Shown in pieces: positions 50,043 through 57,111 of a stretch of DNA of 57,111 nt. Position numbers and translations under genes: made by a program. Source of the DNA: an uncultured Clostridium sp. Its GTDB lineage: Bacteria > Bacillota > Clostridia > Lachnospirales > Lachnospiraceae. Numbering within the stretch: the stretch's first letter is position 1; each line of letters begins with the position of its first letter. The notes beneath the pieces are model-generated. The model had not been told where the DNA came from, made no database searches, and saw only the letters and a program-made list of their open reading frames with translations. The stretch spans positions 1 through 57,111 of the forward strand of contig UQTA01000014.1 of NCBI GenBank assembly GCA_900543885.1, read 5' to 3'.

Positions 50043-52013
50043 ATGGAAGAACGGATACTTGTATGTTTATCATCTTCACCGTCTAATGGAAAGATCATAC
50101 GCACAGCTGCCCAGATGGCAGAGGCTTTTAATGGGACATTAACGGCATTATTTGTGGAAACACCTTTGGCCGGAAAAATGGGAAAAGAGGATCAGGAGCG
50201 CCTGAAAGGGAATATTAAGCTGGCAAAACAATCCGGGGCAGAAATAGAAACAGTTTACGGTGATGACATTTCTTTTCAGATCGCGGAGTTTGCCAGGCTT
50301 TCAGGGATTACCAGGATCGTGATTGGACGCAGCGCTGCAAAGAAAAAAGGGATTTTTGCAGGAACATCTCTTGTGGAAAAGCTGATCGATCATGCACCTG
50401 AAATGGAGATCTATATTATACCCGACAGTCAGATGGGACCTGAGGTGATCCGCAAATGGAACAGGCTGGTGCAAAAGAATGATTTTTCCCTTAAGGCAGC
50501 GGTTCAAAGTGCAGGTATCTTATTTGCAGCTACAGCAGCAGGCTGGATGTTTGAAAAATTAAAGCTGACGGATGCCAATATCATTACCGTTTACATTTTA
50601 GGCGTGCTTCTGATCTCTATTGTAACAGAAGGCTGGTTTTACAGTTTTTCGGCTACTATAGCCAGCGTTTTGGTCTTTAATTTCCTGTTTACGGCACCCC
50701 GTTTTACCTTGAGGGCTTATGACCGGAGTTATCCTTTTACATTTGCAGTCATGTTTCTTGCAGCTTTGATCACAGGCTCCCTGGCATCAAGGCTGAAACA
50801 GCATGCAGGACAGGCGGCAAGGGATGCGTACAGGCTGAAAGTACTTCTGGACACAAACCAGCTTTTACAGCAGGCTAAGGGAAAATCAGAGATACTGGAA
50901 GGAACGGCACAGCAGATCGTTAAACTTTTGAAAAGAGAAACGGTTATTTATGATGTGAAAAATGGAAAACTGGGACAGCCTTTGCACACCATTCCACAGG
51001 GGGGAGAAATCCTGGTTGAAGATGAAAACTGTGAGGAACAGGCTGCTGTATGGGCTTTAGAGAATAACCGCCATGCCGGAACAGGAACAGACCATTTTAA
51101 GCAGGCAAAAAGGCAGTATCTGGCGATCCGTGTAAACAGTACTGTTTATGGTGTGGTAGGTATCATGATCCAAAAACAACCGTTAGATGCATTTGAAAAC
51201 AGTGTGCTATTGTCCATATTGGGGGAATGTGCTCTTGCGCTGGAGAATGATAAAAACGTCCGGGAAAAGGAAGAGGCTGCGATCCTGGCAAAGAATGAAC
51301 AGTTAAGAGCGAATTTGTTAAGAACGATCTCTCATGATCTGAGAACGCCTCTTACATCTATTTCAGGTAATGCAAATAATCTCCTTTACAATGAAAGCTG
51401 TCTGGATGCACAGATGCGTCGGCAGATCTATGGGGATATTTATGATGATTCCATGTGGCTGATCGATCTGGTGGAAAATCTTCTTTCTGTGACCCGCATC
51501 GAGGAAGGACGGATGCAGATCCGCCAGTCAGCAGAACTGGTGGATGAGGTGATCAGGGAGGCGTTAAAACATACCGGGCAGAGCCGGACAGGAAGAACTA
51601 TAAAGGTAGAAGAGGAAGATGAGCTGATTCTTGCAAAGATGGATGCAAGACTGATCGTCCAGGTACTGATCAATCTGATCGGCAATGCAGTAAAGTATAC
51701 GCCTCAGGGAACGGATATTACGGTTCAGGTGAAGAAAGAAAAGACAGAAAACAGAGAAAACGCCCAGGTTATCATTTCTGTATGTGATCTGGGGGATGGG
51801 ATCCCGGATGACAGAAAAGAAAGAGTATTTGATATGTTTTATACTGGCGGTGATCAGGTGGCAGACAGCCGCAGGAGTTTAGGACTTGGACTTGGGCTTT
51901 GCAGATCTATTATTAATGCCCATGGAGGAAAAATATGGATATCTGATAATATCCCCCATGGAGCAGTTGTTACATTTACATTGCCTGCAGAGGAGGTGGC
52001 ATTAAATGAATAA
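50043..52013 (+). CDS. KdpD-like sensor histidine kinase lacking the KdpD N-domain
   Basis: This is a 656-aa kinase. Residues 1-125 form a UspA-like domain, about 150-260 hold the four-helix DUF4118 membrane region (NIITVYILGVLLISIVTEGW, FTFAVMFLAALITGSLASRL), then come a GAF-like domain and the HisKA/HATPase part with H431 in RTISHDLRTPLTSI and ALINLIGNA-type N-box (VLINLIGNAVKYTP). The nucleotide-binding N-terminal KdpD domain of classical KdpD (about 240 residues) is absent. It overlaps the response regulator gene by 8 nt. kdpFABC is not nearby; trkHA is, so control of that system is the simplest guess. Confidence 0.88.
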   Translation: MEERILVCLSSSPSNGKIIRTAAQMAEAFNGTLTALFVETPLAGKMGKEDQERLKGNIKLAKQSGAEIETVYGDDISFQIAEFARLSGITRIVIGRSAAKKKGIFAGTSLVEKLIDHAPEMEIYIIPDSQMGPEVIRKWNRLVQKNDFSLKAAVQSAGILFAATAAGWMFEKLKLTDANIITVYILGVLLISIVTEGWFYSFSATIASVLVFNFLFTAPRFTLRAYDRSYPFTFAVMFLAALITGSLASRLKQHAGQAARDAYRLKVLLDTNQLLQQAKGKSEILEGTAQQIVKLLKRETVIYDVKNGKLGQPLHTIPQGGEILVEDENCEEQAAVWALENNRHAGTGTDHFKQAKRQYLAIRVNSTVYGVVGIMIQKQPLDAFENSVLLSILGECALALENDKNVREKEEAAILAKNEQLRANLLRTISHDLRTPLTSISGNANNLLYNESCLDAQMRRQIYGDIYDDSMWLIDLVENLLSVTRIEEGRMQIRQSAELVDEVIREALKHTGQSRTGRTIKVEEEDELILAKMDARLIVQVLINLIGNAVKYTPQGTDITVQVKKEKTENRENAQVIISVCDLGDGIPDDRKERVFDMFYTGGDQVADSRRSLGLGLGLCRSIINAHGGKIWISDNIPHGAVVTFTLPAEEVALNE

Positions 52014-52707
52014 ACCATTGATATTGGTTGTGGAGGATGATATTCCGGTAAGAAATCTGATTACGATCACATTAAAGACCCATGGATACAGATACCTGAC
52101 TGCCGGGACTGGAGATGGAGCAGTTATAGAAACTTCCTCCCACAATCCGGATGTAGTTCTTTTAGATCTGGGACTGCCTGATATGGATGGTGTAGATGTG
52201 ATCCGGAAAATACGTACCTGGTCTAACTTACCTATTATTGTGATCAGTGCAAGAAGCGAAGATACGGATAAAATAGATGCACTGGACGCAGGGGCAGATG
52301 ATTATCTTACAAAGCCTTTTTCTGTAGAGGAGCTGTTGGCACGTCTGCGTGTTGTGGAACGGAGAATGGCTCTTATGAATGACGAAGCCCAGATAGCAGA
52401 GTCTGTTTATACAAATGGCAGACTTCGGATCGATTTTGCGGCAGGTTGTGCCTATATGGGGGATAAGGAGCTGCATCTTACGTCTACAGAGTATAAATTG
52501 CTGTGCCTGATGGCTAAAAATACAGGTAAGGTGCTGACGCATACTTATATTACCCAGAAAGTGTGGGGCAGCAGCTGGGAAAATGATATTGCTTCTTTAC
52601 GTGTATTTATGGCAACTTTACGCAAAAAATTGGAAAGCGAACCGGATGCCCCGCAGTATATACAGACCCACATAGGAATCGGGTACCGCATGATTAAGGC
52701 AGAATGA
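52006..52707 (+). CDS. KdpE-like response regulator (OmpR family)
   Basis: This 233-aa regulator has a receiver domain (EDD at 10-12, phospho-acceptor D54 in VLLDLGLPDMDG, K in DYLTKPF) and a winged helix-turn-helix (about 130-230) with LTSTEYKLLCLMAKNTGKVLTH and the wing TLRKKLESEPDAPQYIQTHIGIGYRM. This fits the KdpE subgroup. AGAGGAGG lies before the start, inside the kinase gene. Its stop abuts the stop of the small convergent gene at 52708. Confidence 0.92.
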   Translation: MNKPLILVVEDDIPVRNLITITLKTHGYRYLTAGTGDGAVIETSSHNPDVVLLDLGLPDMDGVDVIRKIRTWSNLPIIVISARSEDTDKIDALDAGADDYLTKPFSVEELLARLRVVERRMALMNDEAQIAESVYTNGRLRIDFAAGCAYMGDKELHLTSTEYKLLCLMAKNTGKVLTHTYITQKVWGSSWENDIASLRVFMATLRKKLESEPDAPQYIQTHIGIGYRMIKAE

Positions 52708-52809
52708 TCATTTATTCAGGGTTTTAAAGTAATGCTCCAGTTTGTCGATGCCTAAATAACCAAGGATGAACAGAATAAAAATGATCGCAAATGCAAAAAG
52801 TATCAGCAT
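52708..52809 (-). CDS. Small single-pass membrane protein (33 aa)
   Basis: The minus strand has CAGGAGGAG 8-9 nt before an ATG at 52809, opening a 33-residue frame: a hydrophobic stretch LILFAFAIIFILFILGYLG (about 2-20), then a charged amphipathic tail IDKLEHYFKTLNK. Size and topology resemble KdpF-type or other small regulatory membrane peptides. It converges on the kdpE-like gene with no space between stops. The strong ribosome-binding site argues that it is real. Identity is uncertain. Confidence 0.65.
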   Translation of the reverse strand: MLILFAFAIIFILFILGYLGIDKLEHYFKTLNK

Positions 52810-53149
52810 AAAATCTCCTCCTGTGAGAGTACATAATAAAATCATATAACAGATATCCTCAGTGAATGTAAGGTTTAAGGCCTTTGTTTATTGAGGATAT
52901 TTTTATTATAAAGAAAAGCAGATAAAGAAAGGAAAAAGATGTAAGCGCGCATATAAAGAGCGCATAAAAAACATAAAAGAATATATGAATGTTTTTTCTC
53001 AATTAATTCATAGAAGCTGATTGTTCCAGAAAACAGACAGTGCTATGATTATTCCTGACATTTTGTGAAAAAATGACAGATGCTGTGAAGCAGGAATTGG
53101 AATAAAGCTGTAGCAACAGAGTTGTAGAAACAAAGCGGAGGAAAATAAA

Positions 53150-53436
53150 ATGCAGTCATTATTAAATGTGCCGGCAGAAGTGGTGCCGGCGAATATTAAT
53201 GCAACTGTTGCAAAGGCAGCGGCAAAAGATATTGGAGGAAAAGTGCTGGCAATCTTCTTCCCGATTCTGGCTTTTGTAGTATCTGGTTTTGAGCACTGCG
53301 TGGCAAATATGTATTATATTCCAGCAGGATTTTTTATAATGGTCAATTTTTGCCGGTTACTCTTGGAAATATCATTGGCGGCGCTGTTATGGTCGGCGGT
53401 GTGTGCTTTTATCTGCATGGGAAGGCAGAGGGATAA
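53150..53436 (+). pseudogene. Formate/nitrite (FNT) transporter gene, deleted and frameshifted
   Basis: It starts MQSLLNVPAEVVPAN, a normal FNT N terminus, but within about 25 residues jumps to the late FNT segment GGKVLAIFFPILAFVVSGFEHCVANMYYIPAG. The middle (about 150 residues, several membrane helices) is missing. After GFFIM the frame shifts: the other frame continues FLPVTLGNIIGGA and ends ...GKAEG at 53434-53436. In the original frame the ORF runs to 53473 with nonsense. CGGAGG still precedes the start. The gene is dead or a decay intermediate. Confidence 0.85.
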
Positions 53437-53453
53437 TGGAAATATAGAAATGG

Positions 53454-53500
53454 AAGATCTCCTTTACTGGTAGTAAATTGCTGGTAAAGGGGATCTTTTT
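53454..53500 (+). terminator. Terminator of the former FNT gene
   Basis: AAGATCTCCTTTAC (53454-53467) pairs with GTAAAGGGGATCTT (53484-53497), with one T-G pair and a T-run: an intact terminator behind a broken gene. Confidence 0.85.
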
Positions 53501-53588
53501 GTATAAAGAGATCTGGAAGAAAATTGCAGAGAACAGGCGGAAATGTTATACTATAGATTGACAAAAATCTGGTCAGGAGGGAACCACG

Positions 53589-55328
53589 GTGAAGAAGAAA
53601 TCCTTTGTCAATAAGATCAGTACATATATTGGAGTAACGTTGGTCCTTCTTATATGGTTGCTGACTGCTTACACTGTGAGCAGCTTTCTTCTCTTAAAAG
53701 AAAGTGAAGAGTCATCGGTATGGTCTACGATCCAGATCTACATGAAACAGATCGACAGTAAGTTTATTGCTATGGATCAGTGCGTAGAGGGGATTGCCGG
53801 TAATCAGAATCTGATCGGTCAGATATGTTACGGAAGTCCGGCTGACCGGTATTATGCGGCTGTGGAGCTTCAAAAGAGCATGAAAAGAGATGTGATCAGT
53901 AATGCGGAGCTGGATTACGTTCTGATCGCGGAGTCCTTAAATAAAAACCTGATCGCAGCGTCCACGCCTGGTGTTTCTTATGAGGAGAAAGAGGCGATCG
54001 CTTCTTATATCTGGGATCTCATGAAAAAGGAAGACAGAGGAAGACCGCAATGGTATTATACCAGGATCGGTGATCATGCCTATATTGCAAAAATATACAG
54101 AGGAAACGACTGGAGTGTAGCAGCGTTTTCAAAGGAAAATACCTTCCTTTCCGATATTCGGGCAAAAGAATATCCAGACGGTCAGAGTTTCCTTCTTACA
54201 GACGCAAATGGCCTGTGTGTGGAAAATCTGGAAGAAGGAAACAGCATGTATCTGGGTGAAACATTGAAAATAGCAGATTCCTGGAAAAATGATCATAAAA
54301 AACGGATGATCTCCCTTAAAAGTGATCGTGCAGGATTTTATATTACAGGAATGATCGGCAGCAATCATTTTCTGAGTAAATTCAGTACAAACAGTATTCT
54401 GATCCTTTTGATCATGGTCCTGGCTATTGGCTGTGATATGATCCTTTTGCGTTATATTCACCGTGAGATCCACAGACCATTGGATCATCTGATGCAGACA
54501 ATCCAGGAAATTGAAGACGGAGATTACAAGCAGAGGGCAGAGGAAGATTATCATACAAAGGAACTTGAACGGCTTACACAGGCATTTAACCGGATGATGA
54601 ATGTGATCGTTAATCTTCGGATCAGGGCTTACGATGAAAAGATCCAGTTAATGGATACGCAGATGAAATATTTTCAGATGCAGTTAAAACCACATTTCTT
54701 TCTGAACGCTCTCACAACGATCTACAGTATGAGCTATCAGGGGCGGAATGAAGATATACGGACGTATATTGACGCGTTGACAAAGACAGTCCGCTACATG
54801 TTTAAAGGTGGTCTGCGCCTGGTCCCTCTTAAGGAAGAAACACAGCATCTGGAGAATTATTTTGAAATGCAGCAGCTTCGGTATCCAGACTGTGTATTCT
54901 GGTATTTTGATATGGAAGAAGCTGCAATGTCCTGGAAGATTCCCCAGATGCTGTTACATACTTTCGTGGAAAATGAATACAAATACGCAGTAAAAATTGA
55001 CAGCGTCCTTTCAATCCTGATACAGGCAAAAGTCCTTTTAAAAGAAGGGGAAGAGATGCTTTATATCCGCGTAGAGGATGACGGCGTAGGTTTTCCAGAG
55101 CAGGTTATGCAGTATATAAATTTCGAGAGCGAAAGTCCTTCAAGAGAGGGACATCATGTAGGACTGTGGAATATAAAAAGGACCATGGAAGTTTTGTATC
55201 AGAAAAAGGAATTGATCCACCTGTCAAATCTGGAAACAGGGGGATGCCTGATCGAGATATGGATCCCAAAAACAACAGCAGTGGGTGAGGAACAGGAGAT
55301 AAAAAATGAATGTATTGATCGTGGATGA
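53589..55328 (+). CDS. YesM-type sensor histidine kinase (second system)
   Basis: This is a 579-aa kinase. Membrane segments lie at about 11-35 and 269-288 around an extracytoplasmic sensor domain; HAMP is at about 290-343; the phospho-acceptor is H369 in MQLKPHFFLNALTT. The ATPase part has FVENEYKYAVKID and VEDDGVGFPE. The usual N-box Asn pair seen as IENSIYHG in the first kinase here reads VENEYKYAV, a looser match. It starts at a GTG after CAGGAGGG. The end overlaps the regulator gene by 23 nt. Confidence 0.92.
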   Translation: MKKKSFVNKISTYIGVTLVLLIWLLTAYTVSSFLLLKESEESSVWSTIQIYMKQIDSKFIAMDQCVEGIAGNQNLIGQICYGSPADRYYAAVELQKSMKRDVISNAELDYVLIAESLNKNLIAASTPGVSYEEKEAIASYIWDLMKKEDRGRPQWYYTRIGDHAYIAKIYRGNDWSVAAFSKENTFLSDIRAKEYPDGQSFLLTDANGLCVENLEEGNSMYLGETLKIADSWKNDHKKRMISLKSDRAGFYITGMIGSNHFLSKFSTNSILILLIMVLAIGCDMILLRYIHREIHRPLDHLMQTIQEIEDGDYKQRAEEDYHTKELERLTQAFNRMMNVIVNLRIRAYDEKIQLMDTQMKYFQMQLKPHFFLNALTTIYSMSYQGRNEDIRTYIDALTKTVRYMFKGGLRLVPLKEETQHLENYFEMQQLRYPDCVFWYFDMEEAAMSWKIPQMLLHTFVENEYKYAVKIDSVLSILIQAKVLLKEGEEMLYIRVEDDGVGFPEQVMQYINFESESPSREGHHVGLWNIKRTMEVLYQKKELIHLSNLETGGCLIEIWIPKTTAVGEEQEIKNECIDRG

Positions 55329-56898
55329 TGACATGGCAACAGTAGATATGATCTGTAAATCCGTAAACTGGAGCGCTTTGCACATTGATAAGGTCATGAC
55401 CGCTTATAACATTGAAAAGGCAAAGGAGATATTAGCAGATACACCTGCGGATATTGTGGTTTGTGACATTGAGATGCCTATGGGAAATGGAACAGAGCTG
55501 CTTAAGTGGGTCCGGGAAAATGATATGTCTTCGGAATTTCTGTTTCTTACCTGCCATACAGAATTTCAATATGCGTCTGTGGCAATCCGTTATCAGGCAG
55601 CGGGTTATCTGGTAAAACCATTTCGTGTAGAGCAGGTAGAAGCAGAGCTTTTACGCCTGGTCCAGAGAATCATGGAGAAGCGGAAAATAGAAGAAGAAAG
55701 CCATTATGGAAAATGGATGAGAAACAATCTGGGGCAACTGATGAATAATTTCTGGCGTGCTTTGATAGAGCGGGAATTAAGGGCAGAGTCGGAGTTTATT
55801 GACCGTGAGATAAAAAAACGCCGTATTCCTGTTTTTGCAGATCAGCCGGTACGTCTGATCGGAATAAGAGTTGCCAGAGAGGAACAGGCTAAAGAAGCAC
55901 TGGGGGAAAACCTGCTGGAATTTGCTCTGGAAAAAATGGTTTCAGAGATTGTGGACGAGTCTGTTGAAAATACATCGGTTATAAAAAAGATTGTAAATGA
56001 GGCACTGTTCTTTCTGGTGATCGACTGGAAACGGACTTTGGAAGAGGAACTCATGGAAAGATGCCATATGCTGATAAAAACGGGACAAGATTATGTTGGT
56101 TGCTGTTTTACTTGTTGTATTGGAAATCCATGCAGTATGGAACAGCTTCCTGATAAAGCAGATGAGGTGATCAATCTGCTATTGCGAAATGTACTGGAGT
56201 CTGACCGGGTATTTCGTGAAAGGGAAGCAGCAGTTACATCAGGGGTTAACACCAGGCTTCTTGATCTGAAGCAAATGGAAGATGATCTACGAAGCAAAGA
56301 CCGGATGAAGATATTAAATACGGTAAAGATAGTTTTGGGAAGACTTTCCCGTGAAAAGAGCGTATCAGTAGAAACGCTGCTGGTCATACAGCAGGAGATC
56401 CTGCAGCTGATCTATACCAATCTTTATCAGAATGGGATTCAGGCGGCAGAGTTATTCGGGGATGAAGTTTCCCAGAAAATCCAACGGCAGTCAGTCCGCT
56501 CCGTGTTTGATATGATAAAATGGGTGAATTACACAATATCACGTACTCTGGAGTACGAAGATGAGATCAACCGGTCTCTTTCTCTGGCAGATAAGATTGA
56601 AAGCTATGTGAAAGAACATTATAGAGAGGACATTTCCAGAGACACTATTGCAGATGTGTTCTTTCTGACTCCGGAATATCTTGCCAAGGTCTATAAAAGG
56701 CAGACAGGACATAATTTAAAAGATTATATTATCGGTTATCGCATTGAAATGGCAAAACAGCTTCTGGGAACTGATATAAAGAGTATCAGTGATATTTCCG
56801 CAGAAGTGGGTTTTGACAATTTTTCTTATTTTTCTACTGTGTTTAAAAAGTATACCGGGATCACACCGGGAGAATATCGCAGATCAAAAAAATCTTAA
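55306..56898 (+). CDS. YesN-type response regulator (REC-AraC, long form)
   Basis: This is a 530-aa regulator. The receiver domain has DDD at 7-9, phospho-acceptor D54 in VVCDIEMPMGNG and K in GYLVKPF. A middle region of about 280 residues (helical, partly coiled-coil) links to the AraC domain at about 430-528 (ISRDTIADVFFLTPEYLAKVYKRQTGHNL, DISAEVGFDNFSYFSTVFKKYTG). Its targets are probably to the right, beyond the window. It is co-transcribed with the kinase. Confidence 0.93.
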   Translation: MNVLIVDDDMATVDMICKSVNWSALHIDKVMTAYNIEKAKEILADTPADIVVCDIEMPMGNGTELLKWVRENDMSSEFLFLTCHTEFQYASVAIRYQAAGYLVKPFRVEQVEAELLRLVQRIMEKRKIEEESHYGKWMRNNLGQLMNNFWRALIERELRAESEFIDREIKKRRIPVFADQPVRLIGIRVAREEQAKEALGENLLEFALEKMVSEIVDESVENTSVIKKIVNEALFFLVIDWKRTLEEELMERCHMLIKTGQDYVGCCFTCCIGNPCSMEQLPDKADEVINLLLRNVLESDRVFREREAAVTSGVNTRLLDLKQMEDDLRSKDRMKILNTVKIVLGRLSREKSVSVETLLVIQQEILQLIYTNLYQNGIQAAELFGDEVSQKIQRQSVRSVFDMIKWVNYTISRTLEYEDEINRSLSLADKIESYVKEHYREDISRDTIADVFFLTPEYLAKVYKRQTGHNLKDYIIGYRIEMAKQLLGTDIKSISDISAEVGFDNFSYFSTVFKKYTGITPGEYRRSKKS

Positions 56899-56942
56899 AA
56901 TCAAAAAAACATCACTTATTTTTTAAAGAAATATAGCATGTG

Positions 56943-57015
56943 CCTCCTTTATAATAAAGCCCAGAAAGGCAAAATAAAGGAGGTTAGTGTGAAAGAAAGT
57001 AGAGGACAGCCATAA
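56943..57015 (+). promoter_or_regulatory. Shine-Dalgarno-masking hairpin and 8-codon leader frame
   Basis: CCTCCTTTAT (56943-56952) pairs perfectly with ATAAAGGAGG (56974-56983), hiding a strong ribosome-binding site inside a stem; a small inner pairing GCC/GGC is in the loop. The exposed site would serve a GTG frame at 56989-57015 (MKESRGQP). The last bases of the window (CAGGAGG) are the ribosome-binding site of the next gene. This looks like a translational leader for that gene. No other gene is visible in 56899-57111. Confidence 0.6.
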
Positions 57016-57111
57016 ATGGGCGCACTCAAATAAGCTGTCAAAGGCAGGCAACTTTTTGAGGTATTATAGAGTTAGTAAATCAATTCAAGAAGCTAATGAC
57101 TCATCAGGAGG

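Overview
The window is the replication-origin region of a low-to-medium GC Gram-positive chromosome, most likely a Lachnospiraceae member (Clostridia). The evidence is the gene order gyrA-gyrB-recF-S4 protein-dnaN-dnaA / rpmH-rnpA-yidD-yidC-jag-mnmE-mnmG-rsmG ... parA-parB, protein sequences typical of that family (for example the GyrA QRDR region and the bifunctional AdhE), a SAM-I riboswitch on metK, and Bacillus/Clostridium-type parS sites. Species was not determined.

Layout. 1-720: a tRNA-Ser(GCU), a strong leftward promoter (possibly an rRNA operon leader running off the left edge) and a decayed palindromic repeat. 722-9434: the leftward replisome and gyrase block. 7783-8063 and 9483-9800: DnaA-box clusters on both sides of dnaA, i.e. 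a bipartite oriC. 9805-17320: the rightward rpmH-to-rsmG block. 17323-23640: a LacI-family regulator with a cre-like operator, nfo, an alpha/beta hydrolase homologue lacking its nucleophile, parAB, a DUF4446 protein and three parS sites. 23844-35316: a large membrane-anchored propeller-like protein, murA, SAM riboswitch-metK, adhE with a Rex-type operator, a fourth parS, adenosine deaminase and NADP-type gdhA.

35338-43876 is a compact, visibly GC-rich block of seven genes, all on the minus strand and so head-on to replication. It encodes a sugar-binding lipoprotein, two CUT1 permeases, a divergent GH67-like glycosidase, an SDR dehydrogenase and a YesN/YesM-like two-component system. It reads as an acquired glycan (perhaps uronic-acid-containing oligosaccharide) uptake and catabolism cassette. 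From 44.4 kb the ordinary composition returns: a secreted protein, an AEC transporter with a remnant of a second copy, an AraC regulator, the Trk/Ktr potassium system trkH-trkA, a KdpD/KdpE-like pair without kdpFABC, an undersized small membrane protein gene, a wrecked formate/nitrite transporter gene, and a second YesM/YesN-type pair. The right edge carries a leader in which a perfect 10-bp inverted repeat buries a Shine-Dalgarno sequence.

The most unusual layer is intergenic. At least five families of 50-175 bp foldback repeats (called A-E here) occupy the gaps. Three copies of family E are each exactly 165 bp, begin and end with CTAG, and have terminal stems that differ between copies but stay self-complementary. 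Family B has two copies of exactly 151 bp. Family D, a hairpin with wobble-type changes between copies, lies just 5' of three of the four parS sites. These repeats are the best candidates for something undescribed. All of this is from reading the sequence; no database search or folding program was run.
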